From assembly GCA_018697195.1 (NCBI GenBank), contig CM031859.1:59946701-60010700 (forward strand): 64,000 nt of DNA, written 5' to 3'. The notes below the pieces were generated by a model, which was not told the origin of the DNA, did no database searches, and worked only from the letters and a program-made list of their open reading frames with translations. The position numbers were made by a program, and so were the translations under genes. Positions 36,769 to 50,183 of this stretch are shown in pieces. The DNA is from Certhia americana (taxonomy: Eukaryota; Chordata; Aves; Passeriformes; Certhiidae). Position 1 is the first letter of the stretch; each line of letters begins with the position of its first letter.

Positions 36769-36936
36769 CTGCTGATGTTTCTCTGAATTTGTCACTGGTC
36801 TTCTTCTTCCGCCATTTCCAAGGTTTAAAGATTTTGCCAATGTTGGAGAGTTTGCCCTTCCTCTTGAAGGGCGGAGTTTGGGATCCTGGGGCTGGTCCAT
36901 CTGAGTTAGCAATTGAAGCCTTGTCCAAACCATCAA
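36769..36936 (-). CDS. PHACTR2: PHACTR2 exon: N-terminal basic segment
   Basis: This 168-nt exon (56 codons, phase 1 to phase 1) reads (V)DGLDKASIANSDGPAPG and then a lysine/arginine-rich segment ending KWRKKKTSDKFRETSA. It corresponds to about residues 5-61 of PHACTR2. The acceptor is TATACAG before TTGATGG, and the donor is GCAG followed by GTATGT. An in-frame ATG (the M of MDKAS) is an artefact of reading through the acceptor: the human protein has Leu-Asp-Lys here and the bird codon is TTG. The cluster GKIFKPWKWRKKK is the conserved basic region that precedes the first RPEL motif, and in PHACTR proteins such basic segments act in nuclear import. The upstream exon must end in phase 1, as the human MDNAV-type exon does. 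Confidence 0.95.
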
Positions 36937-39750
36937 CTGTATAAAGAAAAGAAATAAAAATAACTGAAGAATGGAAGACAAAATAGTACCCAACAACTAA
37001 ACTCCTCCACTACCAGACTCCAACAGGCTGAGTGTGCATCAACATGGATTTTTCCTGTTCCAGAAGGCAGCCCTGGCTTCACTGCTTCTCAGCACCTCAA
37101 ATGCAGCTGTCCAGAACTTGCTTCTCATGATGCTCTGGTGCATTTGCACAGTATACCACAGTGGTGGTTTTCTATCAGTACAGGAGAATTTCTTATATGT
37201 TTGGGTGACTTTTTCCCAATCCTTGGTAAAGTTGAATAACTAGCTATCATTGCACAGAAAACAAAACCAATGTGAAAACATAAAGTTTCTTTTGGGTAAA
37301 ATTAATCCTTTCTAAACAAACTCTAAAGATTACTGTTCTGGAAGTGAAATAGGAACAGGTCTGTTTGATATCCCTGGTAATCAGTCCTTCCCAGCACAGC
37401 CTGCCATGAGTCAGGCTTCTTATTAACAAAGCATATTTAACAATAAGCTTTTGAAATGGAGCCAAAACGTTAAGAAGGATTTCTTTACTGCAATAACATA
37501 TTATATGATATGAAAGCCAATACTTAGCGTCAATGGCCAAACTTTGAGTTTTGTGAACCAAATTAGGACTCATCCCTGCTACAACATGCTGTAGCATACA
37601 CTTAAAGTAAAATGCCCTAAGAAAAATACTATTATTTATTTCTATTTAAGAAGTATGGTTTCTTAAAGCCTTCCATTTGTAGTCCTGCAAACCCTTCCAA
37701 TGTGCTGAATTTTACTCCTATGAGCAATGAAGCAACTGCCATTACTTAGAGACACAAAATTAATCATGGGCTTAACTGTTTGTGGCATATAGGCTCTGTA
37801 ATTGCTTTCATTTATCTAAACATTCTAATTATAACCAATTCAGAATAGAGTTGATGCCACTCTGAACAGTATAATGATAATCATAGATCATTAAATCAGA
37901 AATGCTATTCAAAGAAAGAAATATCAATATCCCCATTTTACAGATGGAAAATATGAGGCACAAATTGTTAAGTGCTTAATTTTATGTTTGCCAAATAGTT
38001 TCCTGAATCCTGGTCCTTTGTCCTAGCTTCTACAAAAGATACATATTCAGCTACATAACATCATGGTGCAATCTTATTCTGTTTCTCAGATAAATGACAT
38101 TTAATGAGTCCTATATTTGTCCTAGGCTTTAGATTGATCCAGGATGCTAAAAACCAAAATCTTTTCTATGAGAAAGCTGATGTAGAGCAAACAGAGTCCA
38201 AGAAACTTAATTTCCAGTGTTTTGAAATAAAGTACTGGGAAGAAAGATTCATTGTATAACTTCATTGAAGTCTATGAAGTTAAAACTAGTGATAAACTTC
38301 CTCACCTGTGTGCCCTGGAGAACAAGGTGAACCTTAGATAGAATCAAAATGAAACTGCCTTAAAATGAAGAAGCTACCCCCCAACACACCCTGAGAAGCC
38401 AGGTGAGAGGTGGGGGATGAGAAGATCACCAAAGACAGTGAGATGCTCTGCAGAGAAGCATAGGGCAGCACAAGGAGCCCTGCAGAGGTGCCTTGCCTGA
38501 AATTAGGGATTACACTATTGTCCAGGCTTACAGGCACTGCCTATGGAGTGCAGTCCCCTATGGCATACAGAAGCCTCTGCTGGAAACTGTGGATCTAAGG
38601 GAGAATTACAGTTATTTGGAATGTACGTAGAAAGACAAGAGAGCAAAATTTATCCTTGCAATTCCAGTTGACATAAGAAGGGATGAGGGCCACAGGTTGC
38701 AGCCAGGAAAAGCCAGGTAAGAGGTAAGGAAAACATCACCAGGAGTTGGGTAGTGCAGCACTGGAACAGGTCCTGGGAGGATTTGAAGGCTCAGCCAGGC
38801 AAACCTCCAAAGCTCCTTCTGGGGCTGACCTCGCCTACTGTCAGGAACAGTCCTGCTCCAAGTAACCTCCTGAGTTCCTCCCAGTCAAGATCCCAAGTGC
38901 TAAGGGATACAGAAAAACATGATTCCTCTGTGAAATCAGCACTAGTTAATCCAAATACTCAGAACTGAAGTCATGAAGAAAAGAGACCAGGATCTGTTCT
39001 GGTAGAGTTCTGCCCTGAGACAGGAGCCAGGCATTATCTCCCTGGCAGAAGCAGTGAGATATCAGCTCAGTGGAGTGAGGGGCTACCCACCCTGGAGGCA
39101 GCAGGATAAAACCCATGCTCTTCTCTCCAGTGGCTCAGAAAGGCTGCTGGGCAGCTGGTGTGAGGAGCCTGCATCCTGCTGATAGACAGTATGGTCTTAT
39201 AAGCACTAGAATGCCGATCTTTTCAAATGCTCCTAAGTCATGGAGTACAGCCTATTGCAGGAGACCAGTTTCACAAAAACCTCATCCATATTTTTTTGCC
39301 CTGCGATTACCAGCAGAAATGAAGGAGGATTAGGGCTCCAATAGCTCACCACAGTGAAATACAGATTTGCATTGGTCCCTGTTCTGCCCTCTGCTGAAAA
39401 CTGGTAACTCCAAAATAATGATATTCATCCTAGCTACAGAAATCTGCCTGCTTCGAACTGAGCAAATACATTAAATTCATGGAAAATAGTTCTATTCAGG
39501 AAGATTGAAGCTTTTGAAAACAGATGTCAACATTAACTCCTTCTGACAACAACAGGCAAGGAGCTGATTCATCTAGTGAGTTCAACAAATGTTCAAAATT
39601 GTGAATTTACTAACCGTGTACCAATTCCCTCATTTGAAATATGCATTTGAAAAGAAGGAATAAGCATAGCCAGATATCACAGACTAACATTAAAAATAAT
39701 CTAAGATAAAGTAATACATCTAGAAAAAAGAACTTATTTATATTCAAAAG

Positions 39751-39779
39751 CACATATATATGTGTATACATATATATTC
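39751..39779. repeat. Short TA/TG dinucleotide repeat
   Basis: The run catatatatgtgtatacatatata is an imperfect alternating purine-pyrimidine tract. Confidence 0.85.
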
Positions 39780-42047
39780 ACAAGCTAGCACATTTTATCA
39801 ATTAATAAATTATTTAGAAAAATCCTCACAATTTCATCAATGGCATTTCAGAGCATTTATGGGAAGATCTTTACAAAAGTTATTACTCCTCTTGTTTGAA
39901 ACACTCCACAGGAAATTGATGCTTTAGATGCACACTATTTGCTTTATAAGTCATGGACTATTGAAGAATAAAGCAGTGTGGTTTTCACCTCAGAGAACTT
40001 ACCTACCTTCTATTGATCATTATAAACATTATAAATATTCACTGAGGGGAAAAGAAACATCTCAACTTTTTGAGGTTTAGGGGAGCTTGCTGACTTGTGT
40101 TACTCTTTTATTTGTATATGTACTGTCTTGAAGTCCTGCCTTCTTCCCATCATCTTCAAAAAGCCAATGAGTCACTTCATTGCCTTCAATAAATAATATT
40201 AATAAGTCTGACACCAGGACTTCTGGCTATAGTACCTGCATAGTTTACAGGACCATATTCCAGTCCTTTGCCCTTGGTGAAGATTTTCCTGCAGGGTCAG
40301 CCGGGTGTACAAGAAGGACAAGAAGTGAGAATATGAATCCTGCATGTTGATGTCACATGATGAGGAGATCTTGCTGCAAAAGGCCAACAACGAGGCTAGC
40401 GGAGACATGGCAAAGCCAAATTTTGCCACAAGGGTTGTCTATCACATGAAATGTACAAAAAGGACAGCCTCTCCTCAAGCTTGTGGGCAGCCAGAGAAGA
40501 TTAGATTGATCTGTGGATGACCCTGACTTTCCTACAAATGCTTAGAGATGCCTGAACATGTCCTATCCCAGGAAAGCTACTTGCAATAAGCAGTGCTGAT
40601 CTCTGTAGCTGCTGACAAAACACTTTACTGCTGTGAATGATCTCCAGAGATGCTGTGTGGCTGAAGCAGGCATGTGAAATCATCGTTTTTTCCCATGGCA
40701 AGGGAAACACTAAGACGTCAGGACTGGCACATGCTAACACTTTTTTCAGATAAGGACTTACAACCAACTTTGTAAGAGCAAAACGCAACAGAAGAATGAT
40801 CCATCAGATCATTTTGAGCAAGTCTAATATCAGTTACTGTAAAGTAAACAGTGTGTTTCTGCTGGTTCCAGGCCTTGTGATCTGGAATGCAGCAAGATAA
40901 TTTTAAAAAAAACTTTGACTTAAAGAAATTCATGATCAAAAGAGAAGAGGACTATATTTATGACGTTAGATGTTCTGTATTTTTTACTTCTGTATGTTTT
41001 CTTCTCTTGGCAGTGAAAATGAAAAGCCAGCAGAAGAACCTAACCCGCACTCCCCTCACCAGCACCTTTCATACAACTGATCTACTCCAATCCTGCTGGA
41101 GTACTGGGATATATTTAAGGGATTCTTTCTCACATCAGGGCTGTTAAGTACAAGATGGTACTAGCAGAAGTCAAGTTCTCTTCTTTCCCACTGAGCTGTA
41201 CCTTTCATGCTGCAATCCCTTCTCTCACCCACATCAACCAAGGCTCATCCACCTGTACTGCAACTCTGCTCTGGATCCCTGTCATACAGCAAGGTTAAGA
41301 GTGGCAAGATGAAGGGAAGGTCTTCCTCCTATTGCTGGACAACACAACCAAGGGGGAAAAAGGCACAGAATCAAGTGCCCTGCTGATATCAAGGCTCTAA
41401 AGTAGCACTGGTACTTTCACTAGCAATAGTTCTCTTGCAGTATTGCCATGGTATCACCACATCACTCTTTAATCGTGCAAGGAAAACATTTTCATCCTGT
41501 CAGAATACAGGTGACTCAGGGTATTGCCACATCTAACCATGAATGAATTGAGAAAAGCAGCAGAAGATGCCTTGGCCCCAGTTCAGAGTTACCTTACACG
41601 TGGATTTGGATACAATTTCTGTGCTTATTAACTACCAGTTAGCTAGTACAGTTATTTTTTTCTCTTCCTCTCACTGCACCCTGCTGCCTTGCAGCAATGT
41701 GCTGCAAAAGTCATCTTGGTTTATTGAGACCTCAAAACCTCTTCTGAAAACAATATGGTTTTCTATACTGCCTTGCCAGAGGGCAAAGAGTTGGAAATCA
41801 TGGTTTTATGCCAGCAAAATAAACATGCTTTTGCAGCTGCCTATTATCCCCAATTAGCAGTAAGTCATCAACTTGCTATAGAGTATAAGCTGCTTATTCC
41901 TCAAGCTTACTGGCAAACTTCAAGATACTGCATGATAAAAGGTTTGACCTAGTCATTAAAAATCTGAAGTCATTCTGACACTATAAATGTCATTTTCAAT
42001 AAGTACCTCAAATTATTATTTTTCCTGAGCTGAACCAGAAGGAATTC

Positions 42048-42120
42048 TTTTTTTCTTTCTCACATTTTTTGCTTTGTGGATGTTTTTGTTTTGGGTTTTT
42101 TGTTGTTGTTTTTTTTTTAA
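42048..42120. repeat. T-rich low-complexity tract
   Basis: The interval is dominated by T-runs with isolated G and C, ending in a T10 run. On the minus strand this is A-rich; no adjacent SINE or LINE body is recognised. Confidence 0.85.
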
Positions 42121-45100
42121 TCTACTTGGAAGAGAAAAAAATACAGCTAATCCATGATGGATAAACTGGTAAATGGGAGAGATATAATCTACCTCCAGGC
42201 AGCACAATGAATTGGCATCTGCATGCTTTTGCTGTGCCATACATCTGGAGTTTAACTTTGGAGAAACTCTGTCATGAGCTAATTGACTTGATTGTGTTTT
42301 AATTAAATGAAAGGGAAAAGCTGAAATGTGGGTGGCAGAGTGGTAGTTTCCATATGGAACTTCCAATATTGCCAAATGTTAATTGGGCCTCCCGCTGGCA
42401 ATGAGCTAAACAGGCTGGATAGTGGCTACTTCACAGGGATGCTGGCTGCTGCCCTAGATGAGCCAGAGGGAATCCTCCTAAGATAACCACAGCAGAGATG
42501 GAGATGATGGCCTGAATACCTCCAGATTTCTACAAGGATACACACACATGCCTTTGGGGTGTTGGAATTACACTTGGAACAGCAGTGCCAAAGTCCAGAA
42601 AGCATTTCAAGTAAGAACCCTGCAACTCTCACTGCTTCTACAAGCAAAATGTTACCTTGCTGCAGAAAGTCAAGCATGGCAGGAGTGCAAAATTCAGCTC
42701 AAGAGGCCACATTATGTTCTGCCCATGATGAACCCCTACCTAAGCTCTACAAAAAAAACAGGTACTGCTACACAGGTACTTTAAAGGAAAAGAGGGAAGC
42801 CTGTGCTTCCCTGAAAGTCATAGCATGGATGCCCAGGGCTCCACGTTTCAAAGAGCTGTGTGGCTCAGAAGGATGCTCAGCCACAGTTCTCTTCTGCAGT
42901 ATGCAGAGAAAGAATATGACCAGAGTTACAAACAATGAAGCATTTACTCTAGTTCTCACTTTCTTAGCTGAACACCTGGGATTAACTGGGTGAAGGCCTG
43001 GAAAAGTTTATTTTGCTATCTGTCTCTTAGGCAGAATGCCCTAGTCCTACAGGACACTGATCCCCAGCAAGCAAGAAGGGGACCTGACCTGGGCTTCCTA
43101 TTAATTACACAAGAAAGGGGACATAAAACAGGGTTAACTTTAGGGCTTGACATGTGCTTGCTGCATCACCGGGGTAAAGTGCAAAAAATGTTGCTTTTTT
43201 TTTCCTGGGCACAGTAACCACCTCAACTTAAGTGCTGTTGGTTGGGTTGTCAGGTTTCAGGCTATCATTACCACAAATTGTCTCTTGCTAGTGCATCCCA
43301 AATGCAGATAACATACTTGTAACATCCAGCTTCAGCGTTACTTCACAATATAGTTTTCACTCACATGGGGTTAATTCTACAGGAAAAAAAAAAGCAAAGT
43401 TATGATTGTGGGACATGCTGTAGAGACACTAGAAATACCAAAGGCAACAAAGCCAGCCTCACTAAATTACACTTCCCATGCAGGAACCTGAGTTCAGGGC
43501 TCATCTGCTCCATCTACACTGGCATCTGAGCTGGGTGTGTCAGACCTCTACAATCACACCACTTCTCAACTATTTCTTATGTCAAAACACATCAGGGATT
43601 CCCTTAAGACCTGGAAAAAAAAAAAAAAGATCTGACCTATGCTTGCAATATGCCCACTAACATGTGTTTGCAAATTAATTATTTACATTTTGGTAACATG
43701 CAGTCCTTACTGAAACAGCTATACAATGTCTTCCTCCTCTTCAATAAAATGTTAACTTCCGCACTTCCAGCTTCCTGAAGAAGGAACAGCAAGTGTTCAG
43801 CCATCTTGTTATACAGGTTTGAAAGCAATCTGGCCAAAAATCTTGCTACCTCCTCTCTCACCCTGGCCACAGCTGGCTCCAACTAGAAGGAAAGCGACCA
43901 TAGGCTTAATGCAGGCTGCTTATTCTTTTATCCTCAACCCATACTTGAGAAAAAAATCAGCAAATGGGAAGTTTCCAGACAGTTACATTTTCCAGCTATA
44001 TGAAACCTCATATCAAAGGTCAAAGCAACTCCTCCACAAAAACAGGGGGGAAAAAAATCCAGGCACAATAACAGAGATGTGGGAGGACAGAAAAAAACAA
44101 CTAAAAGCACTGTGCATAAAAGAGCAACCAAACTACTTTGAGCAAGTGAGCTGCTAAATGAAAATTAATCACCTAAAAGTAACATGCATGTACTCATCTT
44201 ACTAAATTCTGTATTGATATTTTAAAACATCACATCTGAAAACCAGAACTGCAAAACTGGAAATACTTTGTTACTGACTTTTCTTGGCATAGCCTTATTA
44301 TGGGGGGGAAAAATAACTGCAATAAATTTACAACGAATCTTTTTAGCTGCAGGGAAGTGGTAAATCTCCCCAGCAGATACTGGCTAGGAGTGTGAAAATA
44401 AACTGAAGCACCTGTGGTCCCTCTCCTGTGTGGTAATAAAGAGGAATTAAAAGCAACCACCTTTGCAGTAGTTAATAGGTGTGTTATACCAATGCTGAGA
44501 TAAAACTGGGTGAGAAGAGTCACAGGGAAGCCTTTGGCCCTGGTTTCCACTTCCCCAGCTAGCAGCAATTTATTTTCCATCTGCCCTAAAGAAGCCAGGA
44601 GCCCCTGGATAGCTGGTTTTTAGCAGCACATGCTGAGGCAAGAGAAGGATCACCAGTGCCAGCTGACTGACAGGAAAGATGGGGCAGTAGGTATGCCACA
44701 CCGTCAGGTGACCCTAGCTAGTCACTGCCCACTCTGAAAAACCTAGCAAAACAGTAAAAGCATGGCCAAAGTTACTCTGGGCTGTTTATAGGTTCTCTCC
44801 TCTCCACCTCTAAGCAGGCTTGAGGCTGTCACAGGTCCCAGCTGGCTGGCTCCTCTGGAGGTGTATATCATCCCAAAGGAGATGCTGTAGGATGTTAGGA
44901 AACTATTCTGCTAACTCACCTACTCTGCATCACTAGCTAAAGGACCCAGCTGCTGATCCTTCTCTGATGCCTTTCAGCCATGTCCCTGATGCACCTGGAA
45001 AGACAGAGGCATTTCCCTGCAGATCTCTGGCTGTATCCCCAGAAGGCATCCCCACTGCAGGCAGAGGCAGCACGCAGGTACAGCTTGACAGAGATGCTGC

Positions 45101-48100
45101 CCACACAAGTGGGCTCTCAGTCATCTCAGCCTGTGTTTTTGCACCCCTAAAATAGAAACCTTAGGTGAACCACCAGCCACTGCTGGTGACCATTTGCCAG
45201 GCTGCATGTTATCACTGCACTGCAACAAAAGAAAAGGCTTTTATTTGGGTTTCTAAAACTGAGTCAGCTGCTACTACTGAGCTGGGGAGTGTGCCATTGA
45301 GCTGGGACAGGAACAGGACAGAAGTGAAGAGGAGAGAAGTCTGTGAAGAGAGGGAAGACTTCTGCTCAGACTTCTGAGCTCACTGCCAATAGGTGTGAGA
45401 GATGCTATGATGCCTTCCAGACATCCTGTGCTGAAGCAATGACCACCTGAAGTGCTAACATCAGCAGCTGTTTTCCTCTTCAGCACGAAAAAGGTGGGGA
45501 ACCCACTCCAACTCATTCCAGACCATCCAGTCCCCTTGCCAAACACAATTCTGTATGAATATTACACATTTTTCCCTTTTATTATTACTATCCTTAAACA
45601 ATTCTTTCACAATTAACATGTTTATACATCTGAAAGCAGCTTGGGTTTGTGGGCTCCTATCCCGATGCTTCCCCACTCCTAACTACTATGACAAGGAGTT
45701 CCTGATCTATGAATAATGGAACATTTACATTTATATATGTACCCAAACCTTAGGAGAAATTTGATCAGTCATGTAATTAAATGCCTGGGAGAGGACAGCC
45801 CAGAGCTCACTGTGCTGCCTTTCAAGAGCAACCTTTTCTTCTATACTGGCACCACTTCAACACCCTTTTCTCTAGTACAGGAAACAGCATATTGTACTTG
45901 TCCAAATGTGTGCAAATCAACCTCAAAGCAAATAGTCTCTTTCCGTGACCTTGCTGGCCTCAGAACCCTGCTGGAAAGGTCAAGAACACTTTTAAACCCA
46001 ACCAGCAAATTTCTGATTGTTGCTGTCATTGCAAATATTTTTACAGGCTTTTAGCTCTGCAGTCTTTGTAGAGAGAGCTGTGTTTATTTTTAAGTTCAGT
46101 TTTTAGCTGCCTTTAAAACACTCTTCTTTGTTGCTAGATACCAGCTTGAATAAACAATAATAGTAAAACTCAAAAATACTCACAACATGTTAATGATTAA
46201 ACACAGTTCTTCTTCGTCTGCTAATCCCCCAACTCTAAAATCACAGTCTGTAAAAATAATTTGTTTCATTCTGTATGTATAATATCATAATTCTTAATAC
46301 AGTCTAGGTCATCTTCTTTGCTATGAGGAAAAGGCAGTTGCCAAGTTGCAGCTGACTTTTATTCTGCATCATGTTTCATTACCCTCTTCATCCCCAGCCA
46401 CACAGCAAACAGCTGTTTTCTTCCTTGTAACTTGTTCTTTACTAGGGCCAAGGTGGGGAAAAAATCAGGCACAAGCTGACATATTTGTCAGCCCAGCTGC
46501 CCTTGTTTAATAGACTCAGGGGCACGTTCATGTCAAAGGACAGGTCTGTGCAATGGTGAAGGGACTCAGTTTTACTTTAAAAACCAGTATGGTCCCTTTC
46601 CTACACAATCAAGAAACAGTAATTCCATCAAGCAAGGTGATGGCACTGTAAATCACTACAGTAAATTGTGGATAAACAACGGAATTGTAAACATTGGAAT
46701 TGTAGTACCATCTTCATGAAGGTTTGAGGCTGTATTCGTACATACTTTTTTACTTCAGTATTTCCTTGGAATCAGTGTTTATGGAAGTGAGGTGCTGGTA
46801 ATAAAAAAAACCCTTTAATTAGAACAAAATACAAATGAGAAAGCTGTTGCTCTTCAGCTCATTGCACTGGGATGCTGGAGCCTACCCTGTTCACAGCACA
46901 ACCTGGGACCACATGTGCTTATTACTCATGGAGGTAGGGCTGGGAACCAGGATCCCACTTCCCTGTGGGAGAGCCAGCAGCACTCTCCTTTTAGATCCAG
47001 GCACCAGCCCAGGACTAACTAGAGCATTAAGTACTCCTGGGAGGGAAAAGGGCTAAAGAAAGGGGTTTGTTGAGGCTTCAGCTGAGGAGACATCATCTTG
47101 TTGTCAGAGAAGTCACTGAGAATATGCTTTGCTGTCCCAGTGGATTCTTCCCTTAGGGGAAAACAACTACTCTGTAAGAGCACCATCAACATGGCAGATA
47201 CATAATTGATACCTTCATTTCCCCACTTGCTTGTTCCTGATGTATTTGAGGCCTCCTCTGCTCTCCGTTAATAATGAATGACTGCATTATCGCTGTGCTT
47301 AACAAGGGCTAGCCATAGATCAGAACCTCTTTGTTTAAAGAGCAGTATGGACAAACACCAGAAAGACCATTCTTTATTCAGCTCCAAGTATAAAAATGAA
47401 AGACAACAGCTTGAACAACAGATTTCTGATTTTCATTGACACCTGCTCAGCCGCTGCATTTAGAAAAAAAATTTTAGCTATCTACAAGTCCCTATGAGTT
47501 TGTTTGCAGCATGTCCCTTTCTAACTTTCTCATTCAGACATTGGCATTTCAAGCAATCATAAAATATATCTTTGCTGTCTGCAGCCTAAAACAAAATAAC
47601 AACTTCAATTTTTATGTGCCAGTTTAACCTGAAGTGCTTTAACTGGAGTTGGATGAGCACCCCTTGAGCTGGAAAGCAAGGACCAACAGAAAAAATACCA
47701 GACCCCATCTCCCCCCCACCAGTCCATTCCAGCACTACACTACCACATAGCCTAACAATATTCATTCAGTACTTAGTTTCAGCACACAGAGTTTCGAAGG
47801 GCACCAGAGGAAATGTCTGTTTGCCTGTCAGGGGCACCTGAGCCTGCCCAGTTACTCCAGAATGCATCAATACATTGCTGTGCAAGAAAACTGTTCATTT
47901 TTCATAGTGGAATAAGAAGCCATCATAGCCCAATGAAACATTCTAAGCCTTCCAATTACCATTAAGATGCATTCAGGCTGATTGTGAATCAGATAGTATA
48001 TTGATTTATTTACTTTGTACAAAACCCAATACAGACAAGATTAGTTTAGCCTATTTTAGCCAGATTAATGCAGAGAGAGGTCACTCCAACTGCATGGAAT

Positions 48101-49761
48101 GAAACACTTCACTGTGTTTTGAATTTTCTTTAATACGGTCTTTAAACCTTTAAAAAACATAGTTTTCATTAAAAAATATTTTTATTATTCCTTATTTATT
48201 TAGAGGCAAACTAGGCTAAATGACCCTTGAGAATTACAAGCCAGAATACAAAACACTGACATGAATTATTTAAAAAACTGAATGAAAAAGAAGCTATTCT
48301 CACAATTATCAGGTTCAGTTTTACGATTACAAGTGCCATGACCTTGTTGATACTGATGAACTGAGCACAAAAGCTTTACTATTTAGCCATGTGCTTAAGA
48401 GCGCCGTAATAAGAACGTGATTAAAATAAAGGAGGTGATACAAAAAAACCTGAATACGACTGGCAAGCCTTGGACCTATTGCTAGCAACTCCAAGCAACA
48501 TTAGAAATTCCAAATCCTTGCAAATAAAGTATGTACAGCATCAGTCCTCACCAAATTAATCTTTGGCATTATTTTAGCTCTATAAAGCTTTCTTTTTTAA
48601 ACTACTACCAAATGTTTTCCTAGAGAGGGAACATTATGTGATGGAGTGCTCGCCTGTTTCCATCACTCCCTGGGAAAGCAAGCCATTTCTTAGGAAAGCC
48701 CACAGGAATACTTCAGAAATTCCTGACCCAGCTATTTCTCATCCTGGGCTTTTTGCAACTCACCCAGCAGCTGATGCACCCAACAAGGGAGAGAAAGGGC
48801 TATTTATCTGCTTAGCTAACAATGAATCAACACATGGACCAATTGTCCTACAAAGGAACGAGCAATCACTCTTTCCACTGGTGACACTTCCACAGGGTCT
48901 CTCTCTGAGGGTCTGCCCAGAGGTGAGCAGTCCATCCAGGCAGGCAATTGCTTGCTTGGGTCTCTGCTCTTCCCACCCAGAAGCCTCCAAAATAACATCA
49001 CTGCAGGGATCCAGAGAGGGAAAGGAAAGCAGAGATCCCACAGGTGACGGATGAACTTTTTCCCACGCCTAGTGGGCACAGAGGGAAGGAACACTGGAGC
49101 CCTGGAATGGCAACTAAGCATTTTAAACCCCTCTGTAAGGCAGAGTGTCTTGACAGCCATTCCCCAGCGTTACTTTGACTATGCAGTTGAGCTCCAATCT
49201 CAACTGAAGGAGAAGAGGGCAATCCTGGGCAATTCACCTCCCTCAGAAAATACCTCCTGAAAAATTCTATGCCGTACTGAAAAAAACTGCCTTGTAACTC
49301 CACCTCCTGTGAAAAACGCTTTGTAAAAAAACAGGTTTTGAAATAGAAAGGTTAATAATTATTCGTTAAAAGAGCACCTTCAAGCACCTTACAAATAAAT
49401 GATGGCAACTTTGTTGAGCTTAGCAAGAAGCTGTGACATTTTGGAAATGAAAGGAAGTGATAAAGAGTTCAGTCATTTTGCTTGCCTTGAAAAAGGTTTA
49501 CAATTTCCCTTAAACCTCCCTCCCACTCATGCTAACATTCAAGTACTTGGCACACATATTCAACATTTTTAGACCCTGTACTCACTTTTCACCCTAGCTG
49601 GATGCTGAACTTTGGGAGAGAGTGGTAATTTTAACACCAGGAGAGACCCAAAAAGGGACTGGTGCATTAAACCACACAACTCCTTGCTGTGGTAAGCATT
49701 GTCTTTCACACGCTGTGCTGAAAGAGCTATGGTAGATCAGGGAAAAACCTGTGATGAAACA

Positions 49762-49800
49762 TATATAAGCCACGATATGCTTATATAAGCCACAATAAGC
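49762..49800. repeat. Imperfect tandem duplication, 20-bp period
   Basis: TATATAAGCCAC occurs at 49762 and 49782, followed by similar ATATGC/ATAAGC ends. Minor tandem repeat. Confidence 0.85.
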
Positions 49801-50125
49801 AAAATAGATGACTTCTGTATTTAGTAGGGAATTTTCTGTATATCAATACAAATGAAGAATACAAGGAATATAGGTAAGCACAGCAGCACAGTCTGCCTCA
49901 GGTTTAAAAAAAGCGCTAGAAAAGCACCACTAACCCTTACTGAATATTTTCCTGTTCTAGAAGGAATGAAATTCAACTAAATCAAGTGTTAACTGGCTCT
50001 TTTTATTCTTTTCTTTTCTTAATTCCTGTATAAGATCATGAATAAAATACTAAACTGCAAAGTACAGAAATACAAGATGTATCCCACTCAGAAGCTTTTT
50101 GACAAACATTATGACATTCTATGCA

Positions 50126-50183
50126 TTTTTTAATGAGATTGAAGTGCCTACTATTTGCTTTTAGGAAATGGCTAATTTAATTA
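50126..50183. repeat. 58-bp dispersed direct repeat, copy 1
   Basis: This segment (starting TTTTTTAATGAGATTGAAG and ending CTAATTTAATTA) recurs base for base at 52418-52475, 2.3 kb to the right in the same orientation. Flanking bases differ at once on both sides. It is not a CR1 piece or simple sequence. Confidence 0.97.

Larger units (their letters stand above)
576..36936 (-). other. PHACTR2: PHACTR2 gene, partial: span of ten internal coding exons
   Basis: The ten exons, read on the minus strand, join in one open frame of 1,799 bases with matching codon phases (1-1, 1-1, 1-1, 1-1, 1-2, 2-1, 1-2, 2-1, 1-0, 0-0). The predicted product matches PHACTR2 from its fifth or sixth residue to about 30 residues before its C-terminus. 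If the missing N-terminus is 5 residues as in human, the total would be about 634 residues, the usual family length. PHACTR proteins bind G-actin through four RPEL motifs and protein phosphatase 1 through the C-terminal tail, and they shuttle between cytoplasm and nucleus. PHACTR2 is preferred over PHACTR1, 3 and 4 because of the stretches DKASIANSDGP, TSDKFRETSA, SDSDSDGPILYTDD and [19 protein letters not shown]. The initiator and terminal exons are not in the window. No promoter was assigned with certainty. Confidence 0.95.

Noticed and set aside
36725..36928. Translation start at the in-frame ATG (MVWTRL frame) or an MDKAS start for PHACTR2
   Set aside because: The codon before Asp-Lys-Ala-Ser is TTG (Leu), as in the mammalian protein, and a good acceptor sits just upstream, so this is an internal exon rather than a start.
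42559..42993. 144-codon plus-strand open frame
   Set aside because: No homology or motif recognised; overlapping frames of similar length occur on both strands, as expected of random sequence.
47830..47850. Possible alternative first exon of PHACTR2 with donor-like CTCAG|GTGCCC on the minus strand
   Set aside because: The in-phase reading before it (NWAGS) does not match the known alternative N-terminus, and GTGCCC is a poor donor.
48638..49054. 138-codon plus-strand open frame, overlapped by several minus-strand frames
   Set aside because: No recognisable domain, no splice context, and the length is compatible with chance in this GC-richer patch.
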